DNA of 7,174 nucleotides from assembly GCA_019421975.1 (NCBI GenBank), contig JAHZEE010000012.1, positions 8,622 through 15,795 of the forward strand, in the 5' to 3' direction. Positions 1 to 6,038 of the stretch are shown here, one piece after another (the stretch's first letter is position 1; every line of letters starts with the position of its first letter). Under the pieces are notes generated by a model. The model saw only the letters and a list, made by a program, of their open reading frames with translations, was not told where the DNA came from and did not search any database. This DNA is from Clostridiales bacterium. GTDB taxonomy: Bacteria > Bacillota > Clostridia > Oscillospirales > Oscillospiraceae. The translations under genes were made by a program, and so were the position numbers.

Positions 1-1
1 C

Positions 2-361
2 CGGCGACTCTATGAGCGCTATCTGCGCGGGGAGGGTTTGTCTCCCGAGGAGGCGCATATTCTGCTTCCGCCCCGCAGCGAATTTGTCGCGGTCTGGCGC
101 TATCTGGTCGCGCAGAGCAAGCAGGGGGCGCTCAGCGAGGACTGCGGCTGCCTCAGCCGGCAGATTGCCCGGTTCTCCGGGCTTCCGCCCAGCCTGCTGC
201 GCACCAAGATCTGCCTGGATGTGTTCTGCGAGCGCGGGCTCATTCAGATGCAGCAAAAGCAGCACAACATACATATCACGCTGACCGCAGGAGATGAGAA
301 GGTTGACCTGGAGCACTCTCAGATTCTGATTCGGCTCAACAAGTATAAAGCAGGTGAATGA
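2..361 (+). CDS. recJ: Single-stranded-DNA-specific exonuclease RecJ, C-terminal fragment (5' end outside window)
   Basis: Only the last 119 codons are present. The frame is open from the left edge (position 1 is the last base of a codon) to TGA at 359-361. RecJ is a cytoplasmic 5'-to-3' single-strand DNA exonuclease of recombination and mismatch repair. The catalytic DHH/DHHA1 domains lie off the window, so the call rests on two things: the position directly upstream of relA, as in Firmicutes recJ-(apt)-relA clusters, and the character of this tail. The tail reads as the extra C-terminal domain of Firmicutes RecJ: FVAVWRYLV, then a helical winged-helix-like part (SRQIARFSGLP...KICLDVFCERGLI) and a short beta hairpin (HNIHITL). 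The internal ATG at 38 is not the true start, because the coding frame continues upstream of it. No catalytic residue can be checked here. The alternative is an unrelated protein with a winged-helix tail. Confidence 0.72.
   Translation, partial: RRLYERYLRGEGLSPEEAHILLPPRSEFVAVWRYLVAQSKQGALSEDCGCLSRQIARFSGLPPSLLRTKICLDVFCERGLIQMQQKQHNIHITLTAGDEKVDLEHSQILIRLNKYKAGE
352..357 (+). promoter_or_regulatory. Ribosome binding site of relA, deciding the start at 364
   Basis: AGGTGA at 352-357 matches the 3' end of 16S rRNA (part of GGAGGTGA) and lies inside the last codons of recJ. It touches the ATG at 358, leaving no usable spacing, but sits 6 bases before the ATG at 364. This favours 364 as the relA start. 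Translation of relA is probably coupled to the end of recJ. Confidence 0.55.
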
Positions 362-363
362 CG

Positions 364-2538
364 ATGGAATCAGTTGCTGAGCGCTATGAGGCCATGGTGA
401 AGGCCATACAGACTTACACGCCTTCAGCAGATATGCTGCGCATCAACGCGGCCGTGGAATACGCCAAAAAGAAACACGCCAATCAGAAGCGGAAGGACGG
501 CTCTCCCTATGTCATCCATCCGCTGGCGGTTGCGGAAATTGTAGCAGAGATCGGTCTGGACACCGACGCCATCCTGGGCGCGCTGCTCCACGACTGCATT
601 GAGGATACCGACGCGACCTTCGATGAGATCACAGAGCACTTTGGCCGGACCGTGGCCATGCTGGTCGAGGGCGTCACCAAGCTGACCCGGGTACAGTATT
701 CCACCACGGAAGAGCAGCAGATGGAAAATCTGCGGAAGATGTTCATGGCCATGTCCAGGGACATCCGGGTCATCCTCATCAAAATCGCCGACCGGCTGCA
801 CAACACCCGGACTCTGCAGTACCAGTCGCCGGAAAAACAGATCAGCAAGTCCCGTGAGACCATGGACATCTATGCCCCTCTGGCCCACCGGCTCGGCATG
901 CAGAAGATCAAGTGGGAGCTGGAGGACACCAGCCTGCGCTATCTCGATCCGGTCAGCTACCAGAAGATCGAGGATTTTCTGGCCTCCCAGGAGGAGATCA
1001 GCCGTCTGTTTATGTCCAAAATCCAGCGGGAGATCACCGACCGGCTCCAGTCTGTCGGCATCTCCTGCACCATCTATGGCCGGGTCAAGCACATCTACTC
1101 CATCTACCGTAAAATGCTCTCCCAGGGGAAGTCGCTTGAGGAGATCTATGATCTGTATGCGTTCCGCGTGATCGTCGACGACATCGCCGACTGCTACAAT
1201 GTGCTGGGACACATCCACGACCTGTACAGCCCCGTCCCCGGCCGGTTTAAAGACTATATTTCGACGCCCAAGCCCAATATGTATCAGAGCCTGCACACCA
1301 CCGTCATCGGCAAGGACGGCCGCCCCTTCGAGGTGCAGATCCGCACCTGGGCCATGCATGAGACGGCTGAGTACGGCATCGCCGCCCACTGGAAGTACAA
1401 GCAGAACGGTATGGGCGCGGGGGCAGAGCAGCAGTATGAGTGGGTGCGCCGTCTGCTGGAAAACCAGCAGGATGTGGACGCTGAGGACTACATCCAATCG
1501 CTCAAAATGGACATGTTTGACGACGAGGTCTTTGTCTTTACGCCCCGCGGCAAGGTCATCTCCCTGCCCTCCGGCTCCACCCCCATCGACTTTGCCTATG
1601 CCATCCACTCGGAGGTCGGCAACCACATGATCGGCGCCAAGATCAACAACCGGATTGCAAGCTATGACGCCGTGCTCAAAAATGGCGATATCGTGGAGGC
1701 CATCACCTCCCAGTCCTCCCGCGGCCCCAGCCGCGACTGGCTCAAGATCTGCAAATCCAACCAGGCGCGCATCAAGATCAAGCAATGGTTTAAAAAGGAG
1801 CGCCGGGATGAGAACATCATCCGCGGCAAGGCGAGCTTTGAAAGCGAGCTGCGCCGGATCAATGTTCCGGCCAGCGCCCTGCAGAATGCAGAACTGCAGG
1901 CCACGCTGCTCAAGCGGGTCAGCTTCGACAGTCTGGAGGATCTGTATGCCGCCATCGGCTACGGCGGCATGACGGCCCAGAAGGCCGTCAACCGGGTGCA
2001 GGAGGAGCTGCTGCGCTTTACCCGCGCCGCCAACAAGGAGGAGCCGCCCCGCGCGCCGGTCCTCACACCGCACACACGCCATTCGGATTCCGGCGTCATC
2101 GTCGAGGGCATCGACTCGTGCATGATTAAATTTGCCCGCTGCTGTACGCCGGTCCCCGGCGACGACATTGTCGGCTTTATCACCAAGGGCTTCGGCGTCT
2201 CCATTCACCGCCGCGACTGCCCCAATGCCCAGAATGCCATGACCCCGGAAAATAAGGACCGCTGGGTCCATGTGAGCTGGGCAGACGCGGAAAGCGAATC
2301 GTTTACCACCACGCTGGAGGCCGACTCCGTTGACCGTGACGGGCTGGTGCTCGATATGGCGACGGTGCTCTCATCGATGAAGCTGAAGGTGCGGGAGCTC
2401 TCGGCCCGCAGCCTCTCGGCGGGCAAGGCCATTGTGACCATGACCTTTGATGTCCACGACCTGGACGAGCTCAGCGCCGTCCGCCAAAAGATCGGCGCAG
2501 TGCCGGGCATCTCCCATATCCGCCGCGGACACAACTGA
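364..2538 (+). CDS. relA: Bifunctional (p)ppGpp synthetase/hydrolase, RelA/SpoT (Rel) family
   Basis: This cytoplasmic, ribosome-associated enzyme makes (p)ppGpp from ATP and GDP/GTP on amino-acid starvation and also degrades it. The 724 residues match the length and full domain order of Firmicutes Rel. The HD hydrolase domain (about 20-180) has H52 (YVIHP), H76-D77, E80-D81 (LLHDCIEDT) and D143/N147 (IADRLHN), so hydrolysis should be active. The synthetase domain (about 215-345) has GRVKH at 239, D263 (YDLYAFR), YQSLHTTV, and E323 in EVQIRT. The loop reads RFKDYI (294-299), the RXKD form typical of bifunctional enzymes rather than the EXDD of monofunctional RelA. A TGS domain follows (about 388-448, with H415 in YAIHSEVG), then a helical region, a zinc-finger-type segment with C593-C594, H615 and C619 (ARCCTPVPGD, IHRRDC), and a C-terminal ACT/RRM domain (about 646-724). 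The start could instead be ATG 358, overlapping the recJ stop as ATGA, but AGGTGA is spaced correctly only for 364. dtd follows after 12 bases. Confidence 0.97.
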   Translation: MESVAERYEAMVKAIQTYTPSADMLRINAAVEYAKKKHANQKRKDGSPYVIHPLAVAEIVAEIGLDTDAILGALLHDCIEDTDATFDEITEHFGRTVAMLVEGVTKLTRVQYSTTEEQQMENLRKMFMAMSRDIRVILIKIADRLHNTRTLQYQSPEKQISKSRETMDIYAPLAHRLGMQKIKWELEDTSLRYLDPVSYQKIEDFLASQEEISRLFMSKIQREITDRLQSVGISCTIYGRVKHIYSIYRKMLSQGKSLEEIYDLYAFRVIVDDIADCYNVLGHIHDLYSPVPGRFKDYISTPKPNMYQSLHTTVIGKDGRPFEVQIRTWAMHETAEYGIAAHWKYKQNGMGAGAEQQYEWVRRLLENQQDVDAEDYIQSLKMDMFDDEVFVFTPRGKVISLPSGSTPIDFAYAIHSEVGNHMIGAKINNRIASYDAVLKNGDIVEAITSQSSRGPSRDWLKICKSNQARIKIKQWFKKERRDENIIRGKASFESELRRINVPASALQNAELQATLLKRVSFDSLEDLYAAIGYGGMTAQKAVNRVQEELLRFTRAANKEEPPRAPVLTPHTRHSDSGVIVEGIDSCMIKFARCCTPVPGDDIVGFITKGFGVSIHRRDCPNAQNAMTPENKDRWVHVSWADAESESFTTTLEADSVDRDGLVLDMATVLSSMKLKVRELSARSLSAGKAIVTMTFDVHDLDELSAVRQKIGAVPGISHIRRGHN

Positions 2539-2550
2539 GGAGGGACCGCC

Positions 2551-3021
2551 ATGCGTGCTGTTGTAACGCGCGTTTTAAGCGCGTCTGTAACCATCCAGGG
2601 CCAGACGGTCGGCCAGATTGGCCCCGGGCTTTTAATTCTGCTGGGGGTGGGCCCCGCAGATGCGCCGGCCCACTGCCAAAAGCTCTGCGACAAAATTCTG
2701 GGGCTTCGGATCTTTGAGGACGAGGCCGGAAAGATGAACCGCTCCCTCTCCGATGTGGGCGGCGAGGTCTTGGTCGTCAGCCAGTTTACACTCTACGGGG
2801 ACTGCCGCAGGGGCCGCCGCCCCAGCTTTGCCGGTGCTGCCGCACCGGAGCAGGCCATTGCGCTCTACGAGGCGTTTTTGTCCGAGTGCGCCTCGCGCGG
2901 ATTTGTGCCCCAGCACGGGGAATTTGGCGCTGAGATGCAGGTGCTCTCTGTCAACGACGGCCCTGTGACCTTAATTTTAGATACTGATTTGCTCATGGAG
3001 GGGAAAGGAGCTGCCCTATGA
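2551..3021 (+). CDS. dtd: D-aminoacyl-tRNA deacylase (D-Tyr-tRNA deacylase)
   Basis: The enzyme hydrolyses D-amino acids (and glycine wrongly attached to tRNA-Ala) from tRNA, keeping translation stereospecific. The 156 residues are slightly longer than the usual 145-150. The family hallmarks are present: N-terminal MRAVVTRVLSASV, the SQFT motif at 77-80 with T80, the RRGRRPSF segment at 86-93, and the Gly-cisPro motif NDGPVT at 135-140 (G137, P138) that rejects L-aminoacyl substrates. The enzyme is a homodimer whose active sites lie at the interface. A strong AGGAGGG site (2538-2544) precedes the ATG by 6 bases, which fixes the start. The gene lies 12 bases after relA, as in many Firmicutes, and its stop overlaps the next start (ATGA). 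It is oddly rich in TTA leucine codons (L9, L28, L141, L143), which its neighbours almost never use. Confidence 0.96.
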   Translation: MRAVVTRVLSASVTIQGQTVGQIGPGLLILLGVGPADAPAHCQKLCDKILGLRIFEDEAGKMNRSLSDVGGEVLVVSQFTLYGDCRRGRRPSFAGAAAPEQAIALYEAFLSECASRGFVPQHGEFGAEMQVLSVNDGPVTLILDTDLLMEGKGAAL

Positions 3022-3620
3022 AAATTGCTGTCATGCAGCTGGGATCCTACGGCACCAACTGCTACATTGTCTGGGACGAACAGACAAAAAACGCCGCGGT
3101 GATCGATCCCGGCGACGAGGCCATGTCGGTACTGCAGACGCTGGAAAAAGAGGGTCTGCAGCTGCAGATGATTCTTCTGACCCACGCGCACTTTGACCAC
3201 ATCGGCGCAGTCGACACCATTCACAACGCCACCGGCTGCAGGGTCTATCTGCACAAGGCCGATCTGACGCTGCCGCTGGAGATGACCGGCACCGCCCCGC
3301 ACCCCACCGACTCCTACGACGAGGGCGACGAGGTAAAGCTCGACTCCATCACCTTCCGCGTGCTGCACACGCCGGGACATACGCCGGGATCCGTCTGTCT
3401 GATCGCCGGCGATGTGATGTTCTCCGGCGATACGCTGTTTGCAGGCAGCTGCGGCCGCACCGACTTTCCCGGCAGCAGCTGGCGTCAGATGGAGGCGTCG
3501 CTGCGCAAGCTCCACGATCTGCCGGGGGACTATACCGTCCTGCCCGGCCATATGGGCTCGACCACACTGGAGCAGGAGCGCAAGACCAATTTCTTCATGA
3601 TGCAGGCCCTGCAGGCATGA
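3018..3620 (+). CDS. Metallo-beta-lactamase-fold hydrolase (YqgX/YcbL type, glyoxalase II-like)
   Basis: This is a small cytoplasmic metallohydrolase of 200 residues. The MBL metal ligands are complete: THAHFDH at 55-61 (H56, H58, D60, H61), H121 in HTPGHTPGS, D138 in FSGDTLF and H178 in LPGHMG. This is the binuclear Zn/Fe site of the hydroxyacylglutathione-hydrolase group. True glyoxalase II is about 250 residues and carries a C-terminal helical domain that binds glutathione. That domain is missing here, so the protein belongs to the short YcbL/YqgX type with an unsettled physiological substrate, probably a small thioester. The start is supported by AAAGGAG at 3004-3010, 7 bases before the ATG, and by the 4-base ATGA overlap with dtd. 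A dtd-MBL-hemZ order is common in Clostridia. I am confident of the fold, not of the substrate. Confidence 0.93.
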   Translation: MKIAVMQLGSYGTNCYIVWDEQTKNAAVIDPGDEAMSVLQTLEKEGLQLQMILLTHAHFDHIGAVDTIHNATGCRVYLHKADLTLPLEMTGTAPHPTDSYDEGDEVKLDSITFRVLHTPGHTPGSVCLIAGDVMFSGDTLFAGSCGRTDFPGSSWRQMEASLRKLHDLPGDYTVLPGHMGSTTLEQERKTNFFMMQALQA

Positions 3621-5083
3621 AGCTTCAACTGATTGGCCACACCTTCCGGTACGCCCTGGAGCAGATCCAGATGAGCCTGTTTCCAGAGGAAAAAATGGAG
3701 TACACAGAGCAGCCGTTCTCCGGTGTGGACGGCGCTGTTTCCGCCCTGTATTCCGGCGCCTGCTATACCACAGCTGTCACCGCCATCACCTATCGCGGCC
3801 GGACGGTCCGCGCAGTGCGCCGGCGGCGCCAGCGCGCGCTGAGCGCGCCCCAGTGCCGTCAGCTGCTGCAGCAGTGCTACTACCAGGCCGCCCTCCAGCA
3901 TCTGCCGGAACCGCCGCCCTGGGGCGCCTTTTCCGGCGTCCGGCCCAGCAAAATTGCGACCCGCCATCTGCTCTCCGGCGGAAGCCCCGCCTCTGCAGAC
4001 AGGCTTCTGCGGGACGACTATTTTATTACGCCTGCCCGCCGAACCCTCTGCATCGAGGCCGCGGAGCAGACTGTCGCAGCGCAGAAGCTGCTGCAGCCCT
4101 ATGATCTCTCCCTCTATGTGGGGATTCCCTTCTGTCCCACCCGCTGCGCCTATTGCAGCTTTGTCAGCCAGTCTGTGCAGCACTTCGGGGCTCTGGTCGC
4201 GCCTTACCTGTCGGCACTGCTGCAGGAGATTTCTGCCGCCGGCGAGGCCATGAGGGCCACTCCCTTCCGCATCCGGACCGTCTACATCGGCGGCGGAACC
4301 CCCACCACACTGTCCGCCGCTCAGCTGGCGCAGCTTCTCTCTGCCATCCGGAGCCACTTTGATCTCTCCGCATGTCTGGAGTGGACCGTTGAGGCCGGCA
4401 GGCCTGAGACCCTGGACCCGGAGAAGCTGCAGGTGCTCCGCGATGGCGGCTGCGACCGCATCAGCATCAATCCCCAGACGATGAATGACGCGGTGCTGCA
4501 GGCCATCGGCCGCAGCCACACCACAGAGCAGATCTGCACCGCCTATGCGCAGGCACGGGCGGCCGGGTTTCACCACATCAACATGGATCTGATTGCCGGT
4601 CTGCCCGGCGACAGTCCGGCAGCCTTTGCCCATTCGCTTGCCCAGGTGCTCCGGCTGGAGCCGGCGTCTGTGACCGTCCACACTCTGGCGCTCAAAAAGG
4701 CCGCTGACCTGTATGCCCGCCGGTCTCTTTTGCCGCCGGCCGAGGCGGTGGCCGCCATGCTCCATGCGGCCGAGCCTGTGCTGCGCGCCCGGGGCTACCG
4801 GCCCTACTATCTCTACCGGCAAAAGTACATGTCCGGCAGTTTTGAAAATGTCGGCTGGTGTTTGGACGGCTATCCAGGCCTGTACAACATATACATGATG
4901 GAGGAGCTGCAGAGCATTCTGGCGCTGGGCTCTGGCGGTGTCAGCAAGATCAACTACCCCGGCGGCCGGCTGGAGCGGTTGGTCAATCCCAAGTACCCCC
5001 AGGAATATCTGCGCAGCATGGAGACAGTCCTGCAGAACAAGCAGATTTTCTTCCAGTCCTCCGGCGCCGGAATCTCCCTTTGA
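3617..5083 (+). CDS. hemZ: Radical SAM coproporphyrinogen III oxidase-like protein HemZ
   Basis: The 488 residues match HemZ of Bacillus subtilis in length and block order. An N-terminal region of about 160 residues contains WGAFSGVRPSK (102-112). The radical SAM TIM-barrel begins with the iron-sulfur motif IPFCPTRCAYCSF (C173, C177, C180) and SAM-binding GGGTPT at 225-230. VEAGRPETL (258-266), RISINPQT (281-288), IGRSHT (297-302) and NMDLIAGLPGD (322-332) follow. The C-terminal part holds PYYLYRQK (396-403), ENVG (410-413) and GSGGVSK (438-444). The family is annotated as oxygen-independent coproporphyrinogen oxidase/dehydrogenase, but catalysis is not secure: the position after C180 is Ser-Phe, so the fourth cysteine of HemN (CX3CX2CXC) is absent, as in HemW heme chaperones. 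The start overlaps the MBL stop (ATGA) and has no properly spaced Shine-Dalgarno, which suggests translational coupling. The N-terminus KLQLIGH fits the family start. Residues 60-73 are unusually arginine-rich. Confidence 0.93.
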   Translation: MKLQLIGHTFRYALEQIQMSLFPEEKMEYTEQPFSGVDGAVSALYSGACYTTAVTAITYRGRTVRAVRRRRQRALSAPQCRQLLQQCYYQAALQHLPEPPPWGAFSGVRPSKIATRHLLSGGSPASADRLLRDDYFITPARRTLCIEAAEQTVAAQKLLQPYDLSLYVGIPFCPTRCAYCSFVSQSVQHFGALVAPYLSALLQEISAAGEAMRATPFRIRTVYIGGGTPTTLSAAQLAQLLSAIRSHFDLSACLEWTVEAGRPETLDPEKLQVLRDGGCDRISINPQTMNDAVLQAIGRSHTTEQICTAYAQARAAGFHHINMDLIAGLPGDSPAAFAHSLAQVLRLEPASVTVHTLALKKAADLYARRSLLPPAEAVAAMLHAAEPVLRARGYRPYYLYRQKYMSGSFENVGWCLDGYPGLYNIYMMEELQSILALGSGGVSKINYPGGRLERLVNPKYPQEYLRSMETVLQNKQIFFQSSGAGISL

Positions 5084-5110
5084 GGACGATCACACGAAAG
5101 GAGTCACTGC

Positions 5111-6022
5111 ATGCTCCAGTTACCAGAGATCAACCAGGCCATCCAGACCGATCCGGCCGGCTATGTCCGCGCCTGTGACGCAGCCTATTATGAGCAGATT
5201 CAAAGCGTTGCAGAGGATATTGTCTGCAGTGGCCAGCATATTATTTTCCTGGCCGGTCCTTCCAGCTCCGGCAAGACCACCACTGCGCAGGCCATCGCCA
5301 GCGCCCTCTCGGCGCTGGGCATCCGCTGCCACGCCATCAGTATGGACGACTACTATCTGGATGTGACCGAGGCGGACTACCCCAGAAATGAGCGCGGAGA
5401 GATCGATCTGGAGTCCCCGCTCTGCCTGGATGTCGACCTGTTCAACCGGCAGATGGAGGCCCTGCACGACGGCGCGCAGGTGGAGCTGCCCCATTTTGAC
5501 TTCACCACACGGCGGCGCGACCGCCTGCTGCGCCGGCCGCTTCAATTGGGGGCGGAGGAGGCCGTGATTGTCGAGGGCATCCACGCGCTCAACGACATGT
5601 TTACCGCCTGCAATCCCCACGCCTATACCGTCTATGTGGATCTCTATTCCCATGTGGAGCTGGAGGGACAAATCGTATTTCAGCGCAGCTGGACCCGGCT
5701 GCTGCGCCGGATCATCCGCGACCACAACTACCGCAACACCCCCATTGCGCAGACGCTGCAGCTTTGGGGCAATGTCCGCGCAGGAGAGGAGCGCTACATT
5801 CTGCCCTACTGCCAGAAGGCACATATCCTCATCGACACGGCTCTGGGCTACGAGGTGCCGGTTCTGGGAACGGCGCTGGGGCCGGAGTTGGCCGCGCTGC
5901 CGCCGGCTGTCCCCCAGCGGGACATCGTCGACCAGATCCTGTCAGCCCTTCCGCGCTTCACGCCCCTTGATTCGGACCTGGTGCCCGAAACCAGCCTGCT
6001 CAAGCGGGAGTTCATCAAATAA
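5111..6022 (+). CDS. Uridine kinase/phosphoribulokinase-family nucleoside kinase
   Basis: The 303-residue P-loop protein is probably a cytoplasmic kinase that transfers phosphate from ATP or GTP to a nucleoside such as uridine or cytidine (pyrimidine salvage). The Walker A motif is AGPSSSGKTT (48-57, K55). SMDDYY (77-82) carries the family's acidic substrate/Mg-binding residues, and PHFDF (127-131) follows. VEGIHALN (154-161) is the Walker B-like strand, and RRIIRDHNYR (199-208) is the arginine-rich lid. The end, ETSLLKREFIK, resembles the SILREFI tail of the clostridial nucleoside kinases that carry an N-terminal TGS/tRNA-synthetase-like module. That module is absent: only about 45 residues, probably helical, precede the P-loop. 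AAAGGAG at 5097-5103, 7 bases before the ATG, fixes the start and argues against a lost 5' part. The gene begins 27 bases after hemZ. Substrate is not determinable from sequence, so no gene symbol is given. Confidence 0.85.
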   Translation: MLQLPEINQAIQTDPAGYVRACDAAYYEQIQSVAEDIVCSGQHIIFLAGPSSSGKTTTAQAIASALSALGIRCHAISMDDYYLDVTEADYPRNERGEIDLESPLCLDVDLFNRQMEALHDGAQVELPHFDFTTRRRDRLLRRPLQLGAEEAVIVEGIHALNDMFTACNPHAYTVYVDLYSHVELEGQIVFQRSWTRLLRRIIRDHNYRNTPIAQTLQLWGNVRAGEERYILPYCQKAHILIDTALGYEVPVLGTALGPELAALPPAVPQRDIVDQILSALPRFTPLDSDLVPETSLLKREFIK

Positions 6023-6024
6023 AC

Positions 6025-6033
6025 AAAGGAGGT
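6025..6033 (+). promoter_or_regulatory. Near-consensus Shine-Dalgarno of the amidohydrolase gene
   Basis: AAAGGAGGT lies 5 bases before the ATG at 6039 and just after the kinase stop (TAA 6020-6022). It is the longest anti-16S match in the window. It fixes the start and suggests that this gene is translated more strongly than hemZ upstream. Confidence 0.8.
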
Positions 6034-6038
6034 TTGTC

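Noticed and set aside
12..284. 90-codon + strand frame overlapping the recJ end
   Set aside because: It is an out-of-frame Arg/Ser/Ala-rich product. The recJ-like frame at 2-361 is open through the edge and joins relA properly.
424..2271. 615-codon open frame on the minus strand opposite relA
   Set aside because: It mirrors the codon structure of relA in GC-rich DNA. Its product is low-complexity, rich in Asp, Gly, Val, Leu and His, with no recognisable domain, while the + strand is an unmistakable Rel enzyme.
2966..3000. AT-rich patch at the end of dtd as a promoter for the MBL gene
   Set aside because: A weak TAGATA -10-like word exists, but no -35-like sequence lies at suitable spacing, and the patch is explained by TTA/ATT/GAT codons of conserved Dtd residues.
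3831..3848. GCGCGCT / AGCGCGC inverted repeat in hemZ
   Set aside because: The arms are separated by one base, so the full stem cannot form. It falls in arginine/alanine codons of GC-rich DNA and is best explained by composition.
3530..4822. 430-codon minus-strand open frame opposite hemZ
   Set aside because: It is a shadow of hemZ with no recognisable motif. It also crosses the MBL/hemZ boundary, which a real gene there would have to do in full antisense.
5084..5110. Possible promoter or terminator in the largest intergenic gap (27 bases)
   Set aside because: It holds only the AAAGGAG ribosome binding site. There is no stem with a T tract, and no room for -35/-10 boxes.
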